The notes beneath the pieces are model-generated. The model saw only the letters and a program-made list of their open reading frames with translations. It ran no database searches and had not been told where the DNA came from. This document shows, piece after piece, positions 26,901-38,534 of a stretch of DNA of 64,000 nucleotides. Both the position numbers and the translations under genes were made by a program. Origin of the DNA: Panonychus citri (Eukaryota > Arthropoda > Arachnida > Trombidiformes > Tetranychidae). Numbering within the stretch: the stretch's first letter is position 1; every line of letters starts with the position of its first letter. The stretch spans positions 1,612,001 through 1,676,000 of the forward strand of contig NW_026515445.1 of the NCBI RefSeq assembly GCF_014898815.1, in the 5' to 3' direction.

Positions 26901-29900
26901 TAATTATCTTATAATCCTCATTATCCATTATCATGACCATCTCGAGGATTTTATTGACCTTTGTCCGCATTAAAACGTTATAAAAGATTATAAAATGTAT
27001 TATATTGTATCTTTTTCTTTATTTGCTTTTTAGATGGTATCATGAAAGAACCTCAGTTGATTATCTCAATTGGCTCATGTTTGCTGCTCCAGGATCATTG
27101 CTGACCATCATTTTAAACTGGACAATATTCAAATATCTTTACCTAAGGTAAGAGATTCACTTGATAAAAAATAACAATCAATTGAAGTAAAGATCATACA
27201 TGAGGAGTGTGATTGTTGACGTTTCCAAGAAACTGATTTTCTTTCTTTCAAATGAATTACTGTGAGAGAGATTGATGGGTAGAATATTTGGCTTGACGAA
27301 TATTATTTCATCTTAACAATCTATCAACATGAAACATCAACCCTGAATCAAGATTGATCTTTCTTTTCTCTCTGTGTTTATCTATGTAACCAATGTTATC
27401 ATTATTTTCATTGTTATCCAAGAATTGGAACAGAAAAGGTATATCGATTTAGAGACTGTTGATACATGAAAATCAATGTATCTTATATACAATATTGGAA
27501 CAAATATTTTATTCTTTTTTCTTTCATCTTCATCATCTCATGCAACAAGATCAAATGATGATGATGTTCACCTAAACTTTATTTTTCTTTTTTCTTCTAG
27601 AAAACATAAAATATCAAAAACTAACAAGAAAGCGAATAATATTCTGCAAGAGAAGTACAAACAACTCGGATCTTTGAGGTATTTCGATGAAATTCTATCA
27701 TAATGTGATTTATATTGAATTGGAAATAATCGCATTAAAATTTCTTCTTTTGTCTCATCTCTTTTCTTCAGATTTCATGAATTTGCTGTTGTTGTTTTAT
27801 TCGTAACCTTGGTACTTTTGTGGATGTTCCGTGATCCTCAATATCTTCGAGGATGGTCAACCATCTTTCCTGAAAAGTAATTCATTTCGATTTATTAACA
27901 ATCAGTTTGATTCTGATACATTTTCTATCACAAAATCAACAGATATCGACCTCGAGATGCTGCAGTCGTGATTTTCATGGTTGCAGTGTTATTTTTCACT
28001 CCATCAAGACCTCTGGGTCCTTATCCTTCACCGGGTCTACTTGAATGGCCTAAAGTCCAAAACAAATTAGTATGGAGTGTAATTCTCCTTCGAGGTGGAG
28101 GTTATGCAGTTGCCAAAGCCACTCAGGTAAGTTTAGAATTTCAGACAAAGTTTTCGAAAATCAGAATTTTCACACGCTAATGGTCAATAAAATTCTGAGC
28201 TCTGAAAATAATCACCGACATTAATTATTTAGGAAACTTATTGTATCTAAATGGTTTTAAAATCTCAGGTTTCAACTTTGAGCAAGTAAATTACCTGAGA
28301 GAATAAAAAATGATGAAATGTAGAAATATGAATGATAATATTTCTCATGGAGAGAGAATTGATAAACTTCTCAATCGATTGAAATCATCAGAATTTCTAT
28401 GCTCATGGTAAAAGGATAATAATAAGCATCATGTTAGAGTAAAGATTCATATTAAATTCTGTGATAATAATCTCACTATGACTCAGATTGTTCAAGTATT
28501 ATCGTTTATTTGCTTCTCTTATCATCTATTTATCATCAAGAAGGTTATGAAAGGTCACATCACATAATAATAACCATAATGGATAAATGTAGTTAGTGAC
28601 AGTAGAAATATGAATATATATTAAAATATAAAACATGGTGATTATTTCATGATTAAAATGAATTTAAAGTTGAATAAGTAGTTTTTATGGTTCCAATTCT
28701 CAATGAAATGAAGGTAAAAATGAAAGAAACTCAATTCAGACTAAAAGTTTTTCTTTGTTTTCTCTGCTAATATGGTAATTGAAATGAATTTCATCCATAA
28801 TGATAATCTATTAGTCTAATTATTGAACATTGGTTTTTATTCAATTTGCTTAAATTGTTAATAATTTTGAAAGATAAGGCGAAGATTAATAGAAAATTCA
28901 GCTGAATTAGTTGCACTCTAGAAAACTACTATCAGCATATTAGAATTTTATTTAGTTGGAATCAACAGATTATCAGATTCCCATTATCATTTATTTAGAT
29001 TTTATTATCTTTCGTTGTTTCCAATTTGATTTAATTTATGTTCTCACTCTGATTATGGCCCATTATTGGCTCTTGTTAAACCATAAATTGTCTTTATTTG
29101 GTTGATTATGTTACAAGATTGTTGATTCTCGATTCTTGTTGCTATTTTATCTTCGAGGGATTCTATCGATTCCCATACCTTGAATATAATACAAAAGTTC
29201 TAGACGATTTCTCAGGCATTTTCTTATTCTTTTTTCACATGGAGAAAAGTCAAGTATAGAAAAGATTCATATGAAAAAAGAAAAAATTGAAAAGATATTA
29301 AATTTACAATTATATGGAATCGTCTGAATATCTCATTGAATTTGCTGAAGACAAACATGTTTTTATTAGAACTAAAAAATTTGAGAATCTGAAAAAGGTC
29401 AGAATTTCTTATTATTCTTATTATGTGATAATATTATTTAGAGAAATGAAGAGAACAAAATTTCATCCAGTTACTTGATGATATACTTTGTACTATTTAT
29501 TTTACAGTTACTTTCATTTATATTGAACTTATTCAACTATTCGAGATTGTAATTACAAAATTATTATTAATATTTTCTCATTTATTTTATATCCACAGAA
29601 TTGAAAGATCATTATTAACATTATCTTATCTCATTATTATCATGAGCCATTATTGTTTATCGCCTTAGGGAATTAGGGAAATGACTTGCAGCTTTTTTCG
29701 TTTAAAGTTCACTTGAATTTCTATCATTCATTTACTTGATAATGTTCCCATAAATTGTTTATTGAAATGATAATTCATATGAATATGAGATAAGATTTAT
29801 GAATATTAATCATTATCGTTGAATTTCATCAATTTAATAATTGGTTTTTTTATCCAATTTCTTTTCATGTCTTTCTATTCTGTATCAATTTCTATATTCA

Positions 29901-31640
29901 TGATACTTGACATTTTATCCTAATCCTCATGGTTATCCAATCTCACTTCCATGTCTCGATTAGATTATTATCTTTAATTTCCTAACAGGCAATTCGATAT
30001 CATTTCAAATGGATCAAAGTTATTATCGATTCCTTTTTGTTGACTTATTTAATTTCATTTGACCAACTAACTGGACATTTTCAATATGATTCTGTGACTC
30101 GTTTATCCATATCTCTGATTAACATTCATGGTTGTATTTTATCAAATTGAATTGAAAGAATTTGTTTGGTAGATCAGAAATCGAATTTCAACCCTGAAGA
30201 TTCTCTACATGGAAAATATAATTGAATTGAAAAAGTTCGAAAAATGTTCATATTTTCTCTCATCATCGTTCTCATTTTCTTTCTATCTTCTTCCATCTTC
30301 ATCTTCTCCACCTTTCAAATTATTTGCTATTCAATTCCAGCCTTAGGTTATTAGCCTCGTTGATTCATATTATGTTTATAAAGTGCATGTGAATTTGTAG
30401 CCAAGAAAAGCACTGAAACAGAATCGATTACAGGAAATTTGAGTTATCTGTCATGAAATGAATGGTTTGTAACTTCCGGAGACATTTCAACTACTCTCTT
30501 TCATTTGCTTCTCTTTCTTTACCTTCCTCTCGAAACTTGATGCTAACTCTTGATTGTATTCAGTTGATGAGAAACAAAGAGTAAATATCAACTCGAATCC
30601 CATTAACAAGTTAACGAGATGTTCTAACAATTTGATAATTCGTGGCAAATGGTCAACCTATAAGTTCATGTTTACGATCATTCAAGGTTTTCTTTTTCTT
30701 CCCTATTGATTTTTAGTCTCATCTTCGTCTTCATTTTTCTTCTACACATCATCACCTTTTCTCTTTTCTCTTTTTTAATTTTCTTTTTTGTTTCTATGAT
30801 CATTTTTTTTCTTTCCCTTCCATAGACTTCAGGACTCTCTGAATACCTTGGGAACATGTTCACTAAGATAAACGATCTCCCAGTTGTCATGCTTGTCATC
30901 ATCTTCGCCGCTATTGCTGCGATTCTTACAGAATTTGCAAGTAATTCGACCACCGCTACAATAGTTTTACCAGTTGTTGCTCAAGTTGTAAGTTCGTTTC
31001 CACTCAATTTGATTTCATTTTCAATTCATCGTATTAAGACTGAACGTTAACAATTTCATTGATTTAGTTCAACAACTCATTCGAACTGAATTAACTCAAT
31101 CATCTCCTGTGAAGTGTTTCAATTAATGACAATTGAATAATCAGTCAATTTCTTCTAAAATAATCTCATCAGTTGATTTAAGTTTCTCGATCGTAGAAAA
31201 TATCGTTTCAGCAGAACTAATTGTTTGCATTTATCTTAACTGATTTAGGCCTCGTCAATTGGAATCAATCCATTAGTCTTCTTAATCCCAGTAACTATGG
31301 CTTGTTCAATGTGCTTCATTTTACCAGCAGGAACCCCAGCCAATGCTCTGGTCTACGAACATGCTGGCTTAAAGCCCTCTGATATGGTAATCATATTAAC
31401 CTAATTTCGCTCTTTTAATTGATTATATTTGTTTATCATTCTAACTCATTATATAAATTGTTTATCTTTAATAATTTTACCTTTAATCTTTTTCTTTAGG
31501 TTATTCCTGGTTTATTGATGAAGATCACGAGCTTAGCTGTCATAGTAGCTAATCTTAATCTCCTTGGTTATCCAATATTTGGATTATCAACGACACCTAA
31601 ATGGGCTTCACTTTCAGCCAACAGCACATTGATTTCTTGA
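17925..31640 (+). CDS. SLC13/INDY-family Na+-coupled carboxylate transporter
   Basis: Ten exons join in frame to 638 aa: 17925-18041, 22751-23399, 25410-25638, 27034-27147, 27601-27678, 27772-27876, 27943-28126, 30826-30987, 31249-31386, 31500-31640. Family landmarks appear in order: an early membrane span, RCAFVVLLMTIYW, EANMVFVGSLIFAAAIE, the first SNT-like motif (ITNT, residues 144-147), TLTSAGPNLVL, FRDPQYLRGW, a glycine-rich RGGGYAVAKAT, the second SNT-like motif (SNST, about 531-534), LPAGTPANALVY, and a C-terminal span. The family moves citrate, succinate or sulfate with sodium across the plasma membrane; the substrate cannot be read from sequence. An Asn/His-rich low-complexity loop (about 186-231) sits between the third-fourth membrane segments. 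Several normally invariant residues differ (see findings). AATAAA is at 31827. Introns 1, 2 and 7 are 4.7, 2.0 and 2.7 kb; the others are mostly short. Confidence 0.92.
18042..22750 (+). other. Intron 1 of the SLC13 gene
   Basis: A 4.7-kb intron (GTAAGT donor, CACCAG acceptor) separating the N-terminal exon from the core. AT-rich; an ATC-rich/CT microsatellite patch lies near 18607-18644 and a 10-bp-stem inverted repeat at 21798-21824. No coding exon compatible in phase was found. Confidence 0.65.
23400..25409 (+). other. Intron 2 of the SLC13 gene
   Basis: A 2.0-kb phase-1 intron between AAAG|GTAAAT and CACCAG. Without splicing, the frame would continue only to a stop at 23440. An open frame at 24121-24366 lies inside, but splicing it in at the nearby TTTTTCAG acceptor meets a stop within two codons, so I treat it as intronic. 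Confidence 0.65.
28127..30825 (+). other. Intron 7 of the SLC13 gene
   Basis: A 2.7-kb phase-0 intron (CAG|GTAAGT to CCATAG). AT-rich, ending in a long pyrimidine tract at about 30685-30820. No exon or RNA gene seen. Confidence 0.65.
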
Positions 31641-31758
31641 TGATTTAAATACAGTTATAAACTCATCTAATGAAATTCATTGCATATGATCATTACTGTT
31701 ACTATTTAACTTTGTTTGTTTAATTTTTTTGCAAAACAAACTATTTTTTGACCTTGAA

Positions 31759-31802
<44 letters not shown>

Positions 31803-33100
31803 CTGATTTTTATTAATCTCGTAACGAATAAAAACAAATTCAAACACAAGAACGTCCATCAGAAATACTTTACTTGGCAACTGATGAGATTATAATATTG
31901 TTATATTTGTGACGTCCGACGAAAACCAGAAGCTTAAAAAATACTAATCTTTAAACTTCTTGCGACTCAACAAAAACTGAAACTTTTATCAGTCTGACGA
32001 AAATCTGTTAGTACGTTAATCCACCAAGAGATGGCGAATCTGATTCAGCCATTCTAATACATGAGTTGTTCTTAACGAATGAAATAACAGCAAACTTTGG
32101 CACTCTGAGTGTTAATCAGCTCTACTCGTCCAAAGAAAAGTACGAAACCCATTCTAATAGATAAACATGTAGGTTCAATTTGAATCGAATGTAAATTTTG
32201 TAAGAAATTCTAATTTTCTATTTGATTGTTTTTAATAATAAGAAGACGAAAAGATTATCGAATAAAATAAATGAAAATAAATAAAAACGAAATAATATTA
32301 AGATGGAAATTAATGAGGATAGAGAATAAGAAATTCGAAATATTGAATCGCCTTAATTTCTGACAAATAGTAAAGTAAGCGGACAAATGACCTCGTAATG
32401 GACTGACAGTAATTCTAGAAACAAGTACAATCTCTTGGTAAGTAAAACCTGATTCCTCGTTCACATGCACTTGTAAGAAGAACCAGAAAACCGGATTCAT
32501 CCGTTTAAGAGAATCTTCGTAATCCACTGCTTATCCTTTTTTCTTTTTCTTTTTCTTTTTTTCGTTTTTTTGCTTAATCTCAAACGGTTTTAATTGAGAA
32601 AAGAAAAGAAAAGAAAAGAGAAGGAGAAGGAAAAAAGAAAAGTATTAATTGAATTGAGATCATAAGGATCGATTAATTTATGCACTAGACGTGAGACAAT
32701 TGGAAAGCTCCAATTGTCGACAATTAGAGTCGCTGGAGTAAAGTAAATGCAACTGGTGAACTTGTCAATTGGTTTGATTGGGTTGAAAGTCACAAGATTA
32801 GAAATGAAAGTCAAGTAAATCGAGTGGACAATCAATGGAAAGATTGACCATTTGAAAAGAGTTAATTGGATCATCTCAGTTTATTGGTCTAATCATCAAT
32901 TTATCTTTGGTTAACTTTAAGTAAAGTTTCAGGTTCCACAGGTAAACAGGTAAGAAGGTAAAGCAAAACCTGTTTTTCTTTCGTCTTTGGATTAACAAGT
33001 CAAGAGATTGAGAGACATTTTCTTTCTGTTTCTTGTCGTAAATGTTTCATTTTCATTTTTATTCAGTTTTGTCTTTGGTCAGTCAATCAGCTAATTAGTG
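31641..33100. other. SLC13 3' UTR and 5' flank of ABCB copy A
   Basis: Starts with the SLC13 3' UTR, including a (TC)n run at 31763-31799 and AATAAA at 31827-31832. From 32157 onward the sequence is the left member of the near-identical repeat that also precedes ABCB copy B (41524 onward). It should contain the shared promoter and 5' UTR. Minus-strand open frames at 32255-32527 and 32590-32874 recur in both copies, but only because the whole block is duplicated. Confidence 0.6.
31763..31799. repeat. (TC)n microsatellite in SLC13 3' UTR
   Basis: About 18 uninterrupted TC units, seen directly, about 125 bp after the SLC13 stop codon and just before a likely polyadenylation signal. Confidence 0.9.
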
Positions 33101-33867
33101 ATGGTCAAGGATATCGAACGGAAACTATTGAGGTCAGAGAGTGGATCTGAATATGGTTCATTTAATCGCTCAATCAGTTATAGTGGGTGAGTGGAAATTG
33201 TCATTTGCTTGTTCCCTTTTATTATTATTATTCTAACAATTGATCTTTAATTGTCTTTAATTTCTTTAATTTTCTTCCATCGTCTTGCATCTCCTTTAAT
33301 TCAGTCTTAAAACAGGAAAATCTTCGATCGATGTCGACAAAGTCTCCAAACCCGCCGCTGCTCCTAGTGTGTCCATTTTGAGCTTAGTAAGATCAATTAA
33401 TTTCTTACCACGTTGTTTTCTTCATCGACTGACCAATTTTACTTTTCCCTTTTCCTTTTCTCTCTTGTGTATTAACAGTTTAGATTTGGTACTTGTTATG
33501 ATTGGGTTCTTATTGTGATCGGAACTTTGGCCGCGAGTTTCAATGGAATAGCGAGACCTATGATGGCCATTGTGTTCGGCCGAATGACTGATGCTTTTCT
33601 TACAGTTGATTCAGGCAATGAAAGTGCTCCCAGTGCGAATATTGTGAATGACACTCTTTCCAGTTTCTTTTATCATCATAATGATAATCAAAGGAATTTC
33701 GGTTCAAGTTTTCACCATTCGCAAGAATCGGTTAGTGCGAGTACTGATTCCACTTCCTTCCAATCAGGATATGGAAGCATAATGTATGGATACGCTTTGT
33801 ATTATGTCTACTTTGGGTTCGCAGTTTTTTTTGCTTCTGTTTTACAGGTAAGTTAACGATTTCATCA
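32157..33867 (+). repeat. Duplicated block 1, left copy (5' flank + exons 1-3 of ABCB A)
   Basis: Aligns almost base for base with 41524-43229. Identity starts at a shared ATAGATAAACATG and ends 20 bp into intron 3. Exon 3 translates identically in both copies (113 residues from the internal Met compared). The differences I saw are small insertions/deletions in homopolymer or dinucleotide runs, with essentially no substitutions. Confidence 0.9.
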
Positions 33868-36800
33868 ATACATTATTCGAATGTTTCATGTTCATCTGAA
33901 TTTCTCTAAAGGTAATTTGCTTCCAATGGACATGCGAAAGACAGATTCATACGATTCGTCGGCTTTTTTTCACTCAAGTATTGAGACAAGATATCAGTTG
34001 GTTCGATTCTCATAATTCAGGAGAATTTACATCTAAATTAAATGAGTGAGTAATTGAATCAATTTCATTTGGAATTTAATTTATAACAAATGGGAGTTGT
34101 TCTGATTGGTACTAAAGTGACATCGAAAGGATTCGAGATGGAATCGGCAATAAACTTGGATTATTCATTCAATCACTGGCGACATTTCTTGGTGGTTTTT
34201 TAATCGGTTTTATTGAGGCTTGGCAATTGACTTTAGTTATTGTTTTTCTTGCTCCTTTTTTAATCATCACAACTTCATGCAAAGGGGTGGTAAGTGTTTT
34301 CTAATAGCGTTTGAATTTCGAGATCTAATTTCTTTTCTTTTGGTAGTATATGACCCGGGCCACAATTCGAGAGCAAGAAAACTATGCCAAAGTTTCTGCG
34401 GTCGCCGAAGAAGTATTTGCGAGTCTTAGAACTGTTTTTGCTCTTTGTGGTCAAAACTATGAAATTAAACGATACCAAACTATGCTCGAAGAAGCAAAGA
34501 AAATGATTCGTAAAAAGTATCTAGTCTTCGGTTTCGTTATTGGTCTCGATTTTCTTATTTTATATTCTTCTTATGGAATAGCTTATTGGTGAGTTTTAAT
34601 CATGATAGATGAAGAAAATGATAATTTTTTTAATATGATTGACTTTTCGATCCACAGGTATGGTGCGAATCTAGTTCTTGAACAGATAATCTCTCCTGGT
34701 TCAATCTTTATTATATTTTTGGCCGTAATTCTTGGCTCATTATCATTAGGAAATGCGATGCCTTCATTAACCGATATCGCTGCAGCTAAAGGATCGGCTG
34801 CCAATATTTATCAAATTATCGATCGAACTCCAGAAATCGACTGTTATGCAACAAATGGTCGCATTTTAGAAGGACCGATCGAAGAAATTAAATTCGAAAA
34901 TATTAACTTCTTTTATCCAACTCGTGCTTCAGTTCAGGTTCTTCACAATTTCAACCTTGAGATGAAATCTGGTGAAAGTGTCGCTCTTTGTGGTGGAAGT
35001 GGCTCTGGAAAATCAACAATTGTGGCCTTGCTTCAAAGATTCTATGACCCCACGAGTGGAAGGGTAACTATTTCTCGCTGATTATTACTTGACTTTGACT
35101 CTCTTTATACTTTACTTAATTTACTTATTAATTTGTTGTCAATTTCTAATTTAATAGATTACTGTTAATGGAGTTGATATTCGTGAATTAAATTTAAATT
35201 GGTGGAGATCCCAAATTGGTATCGTTAGTCAAGAAGCTGTTTTGTTCAGTGGAACCATTCGAGAGAATATCGCTCTTGGTACTACAAATGCCGCTTTCGA
35301 TGAGATTGTCCGAGCCGCTAAAAAGGCAAACGCTCATGCGTTCATCAAGGCTCTTCCCGCTGGATATGATACACTGGTGGGGGAAAGAGGAGCTCAATTG
35401 TCTGGTGGTCAGAAGCAAAGGATCGCCATTGCTCGATCGATAATTGGAAATCCAAAGCTACTTTTACTGGACGAAGCTACATCGGCATTGGACACGGTCA
35501 ATGAGCAAGTTGTTCAAAAGGCATTGGATAAGGCACGAAAAGGAAGGATAACTTTGATTGTCGCTCATCGATTGTCGACCATTAAAGATGCAGATTTAAT
35601 TTGTGCAATGGAATCTGGTCGAATGGTAGAAAAGGGTAAACATGATCAACTGGTGGAAACTAAAGGATTATATCATAAACTAATCACTAATCAAACGTTC
35701 GAAAATGAGCAGAAAGAAAGTGAACACCCACACGAATTGTCTCAATCCAAAGCTCACTCATTATCTGATTTTTCAACATCCACAATGACGATTGCTGCTA
35801 AAGCAAAAGTCGCTGATTTCAACGGAGAAGACGTGATTCTGCCTTCGACTTGGAAAATACTTAAATGGTGTCGACATGATTCTTGTCTTGTGTCTTCCCT
35901 TGTCATTTCATCTTCTCTGTTAGGAATCGTGATGCCTTTGTTTGCGGTCTTTTTCGCGAGTGTCTATGAATCATTCTCACTGCCACCGGCGCAAATGTTA
36001 GATTCTGCTTTTTTCTGGAGTATGATGTTCATTACTCTCGCTGTCTTGACTTTCATTTGTCATTTTACTAGAGTAAGTTATTAGAAACTCGAAGAAAAAT
36101 AACAAAACATTTATTAATGACTCTTTTTGTTTAGGCTTTAACTTCAGGAGTCGCTGGTGAAAATATGACTCGACGCCTTCGAATCGCTTGCTTTACGTCT
36201 ATTCTTCGCCAAGATATGTCCTGGCACGATGAAGATATTCACGCCCCTGCCCGTTTATCTACTAAATTAGCTCGAGATGCTCCAATGATCAGAGCTGCTG
36301 CTGGTTCGAGAATTGGAATTGTCATTTCTGCAGTCGTCACAATGGTCACTGGAATGGCCATTGCTTATTACTTCGGGTGGGTCTTGGCATTGGCCTTAAC
36401 CGCTATGGTTCCACTGCTTCTTTTAGCTGGTAAATTGGAAATGAGTATTAGTAAAGGTGATCAGGCTCAAGAAGCAGAAGAGATCGAACTTGCTGGTCGA
36501 ATTGCAACAGAAGCTGTTGAAAATGTTCGCACTGTCCAATCTCTTACTCAAGAACAAACATTCTATCAACGATATTCTGACCGTCTTGCTCTTCCTTCAA
36601 AGTAACTATGATTTTCTTGTGTTTTCTTTGTTCTTCGTACAGGCCTTCTAAGGCTTTGAGTTTGAAGCCACTTTTTAAACCATTGAACCACCCGTTGAAT
36701 ATAACCAATGAGAGATAAAGTTGACCCAGAGAATATATTCTCTCATTTGAATGATGTAGTCTCAAAATGGTCAACTGATTAGATATCAAAATTCACATTT

Positions 36801-38082
36801 ACTTGATTATCGCTAACTGCGTGAGTGATTGTAAAAGTGGCTGCAAACTCAGAGTCTTCGGCTGTTTATCTGTTCATATTATTAATTAATCATCTCTTTG
36901 GTTTCAGAAAAAACAAGAAACAAGCAATTGCTTACAGTTTCTCTTATGCATTCACTCAAAGTTTGATATTCTTTGTCTACGGAGCGGGTTTTTGTTTTGG
37001 TGCTTATCTAGTCAACATCGATGAAATGACCCCGACAAATGTTTACAGGTATAATTGAATATTGAATGATTTCATTAGAATGTTTATCACTAATTAAATT
37101 TTCTTAGAGTATTTTTCTCAATCACAATGTCGGCCATAATGGTTGGTCAATTAACCTCAATTCTACCGGATTACGCTCAAGCAAAACTTTCTGCTGGCCT
37201 CGTGTTCAAGATAATCGAAAGTCGATCAGCGATCGACAATTTATCACAAGATGGTCTGAGACCCGTAAGTTGAAACATGAAACATTTACAATTTCCGAAT
37301 AGAATTACTTATTTTGTGTATCTCATTTCCAGAAAATCAAAGGCAAAATTTCAATTGACGACGTTTATTTCAATTATCCAACAAGAAAAACATCTTCGGT
37401 CTTGAATGGCCTGAAAATTGAAATCGGAGCTGGTAAAACATTAGCATTAGTTGGTTCAAGTGGTTGTGGTAAAAGTACCGTTATATCTTTGATTATGCGC
37501 TATTACAATCCCGAGTCAGGGTCGATTAAAATTGATGATTATGATATTCGAGATATTAATATAATTCATTTACGAAGTCACATTGGTTTTGTTGGACAAG
37601 AACCTGTACTTTTCAGTGGTACCATCGCTTACAATATAACCTATGGTCTAGAATATCATGTCTCTCAAAGTGAGATCGAAGATGCTGCCAAACAGGCAAA
37701 GATTCATGATTTCATTCGTGATCTACCCCAAAAGTACGAGACTGTTGTCGGAGAAAGGGGAATGCTCTTGAGCGGAGGTCAAAAGCAAAGAATTGCAATC
37801 GCTCGAGCCTTGATTCGTAAGCCAAACATTTTACTTTTAGATGAAGCGACTTCCGCATTGGACTCGGTGAACGAGAAGCTTGTCCAAGAAGCGTTGGACG
37901 AAGCCAAGGAAGGACGAACTTGTATTGTTGTGGCTCATCGATTGTCAACAATTCGTAACGCTGATCAAATCGCTGTGGTTGAAAATGGTAAAATCGCCGA
38001 GATAGGAACACATGATGAATTGATAAAGAAGAAAGGATTTTATCTGCGACTAATTGAAAGACAACAATTTGTTTCTGAATAA
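33101..38082 (+). CDS. Full-length ABCB (P-glycoprotein-like) transporter, copy A
   Basis: Twelve exons join in frame to 1306 aa: 33101-33186, 33305-33386, 33479-33847, 33912-34045, 34118-34289, 34347-34588, 34658-35063, 35158-36072, 36135-36601, 36908-37048, 37108-37264, 37333-38082. The architecture is TMD1-NBD1-TMD2-NBD2, normal in length for a full ABCB exporter. NBD1 has Walker A GGSGSGKST (about 474-482), signature LSGGQ (578-582), Walker B LLLLDE and the H-loop His near 634. NBD2 has GSSGCGKST (about 1098-1106), LSGGQ (1203-1207), ILLLDE and His near 1259. Both ATP sites therefore look complete. Members pump lipophilic compounds, including many pesticides, out of cells; the actual substrate is unknown. 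Acidic residues (about 85-130) fill a Ser/Asn/His-rich first extracellular loop. Paired with copy B about 9.4 kb downstream; three blocks are nearly identical between them. Confidence 0.93.
34947..35699 (+). repeat. Duplicated block 2, copy A (NBD1)
   Basis: Matches 44377-45135. I count one exonic substitution (synonymous, GTA/GTG near 35626-35628 versus 45062-45064). In the intervening intron there are three substitutions and a 6-bp indel. The flanking exon sequence on both sides is clearly diverged. It encodes about residues 459-678, that is Walker A through the end of NBD1. Confidence 0.9.
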
Positions 38083-38102
38083 TCGCAATTAATTAATCAA
38101 CA
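37543..38102 (+). repeat. Duplicated block 3, copy A (C-terminal NBD2)
   Basis: Matches 46923-47482 with no difference that I saw through the stop codon and about 20 bp of 3' UTR; it then diverges. It encodes about residues 1128-1306 of copy A. The preceding Walker A segment is diverged between the copies (GSSG versus GESG). Confidence 0.9.
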
Positions 38103-38534
38103 TCATTAATTATTCCCTTTAATGTAACATTTTTTTTTGTTTTTGATCTCAAATTATTATTAAATCAATTGTTGTAAATCTTTTAATTCAATTTGCATTT
38201 TATCAAAAACTATCGAGTTTAATTGATCATTAGAATCAATCATAAAACCGAGTAAATAATTAGCATTTTAATCTTCATTTTTTAAGTTTTTTAATTAAAC
38301 TAATCAATTTTTGATTATCTTGATAGTTGCAAACAAACAATTGATTAAAATGTTTTATAATTAATTTTTCGTTCTGGTTTTTAATTTAATTAAGTATCAA
38401 ATGTTGACAACATGATGTCAATTCTGTTCGGTGTGTTATGGAAAGATGATAAAATTGATGAATTAATTAATTGTAGAGTTTGATTAGTAACGATGAATGG
38501 CGATGATTTAAAATTAAGTTTTAATTATTTATTT
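38083..38534. other. Tail-to-tail spacer between ABCB A and chitin deacetylase
   Basis: A short AT-rich spacer that must carry the 3' ends of both convergent genes. On the minus strand an AATAAA reads within a few bases of the deacetylase stop codon (plus-strand TTTATT at about 38526-38533). No other feature seen. Confidence 0.6.

Noticed and set aside
32255..32527. Minus-strand 90-aa frame found identically at 41622-41894
   Set aside because: The frames are identical only because the whole 5' flanking block is duplicated, including non-coding sequence. The composition is low-complexity Phe/Ile at the end, and it lies in the ABCB promoter region.
32590..32874. Minus-strand 94-aa frame, with a 95-aa version at 41957-42244
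   Set aside because: Its start or end is built from an AAGAAAA repeat whose length differs between copies. No domain, signal or splice support.
37712..38011. Minus-strand 99-aa frame repeated at 47092-47391
   Set aside because: Antisense shadow of the conserved NBD2 coding exon.
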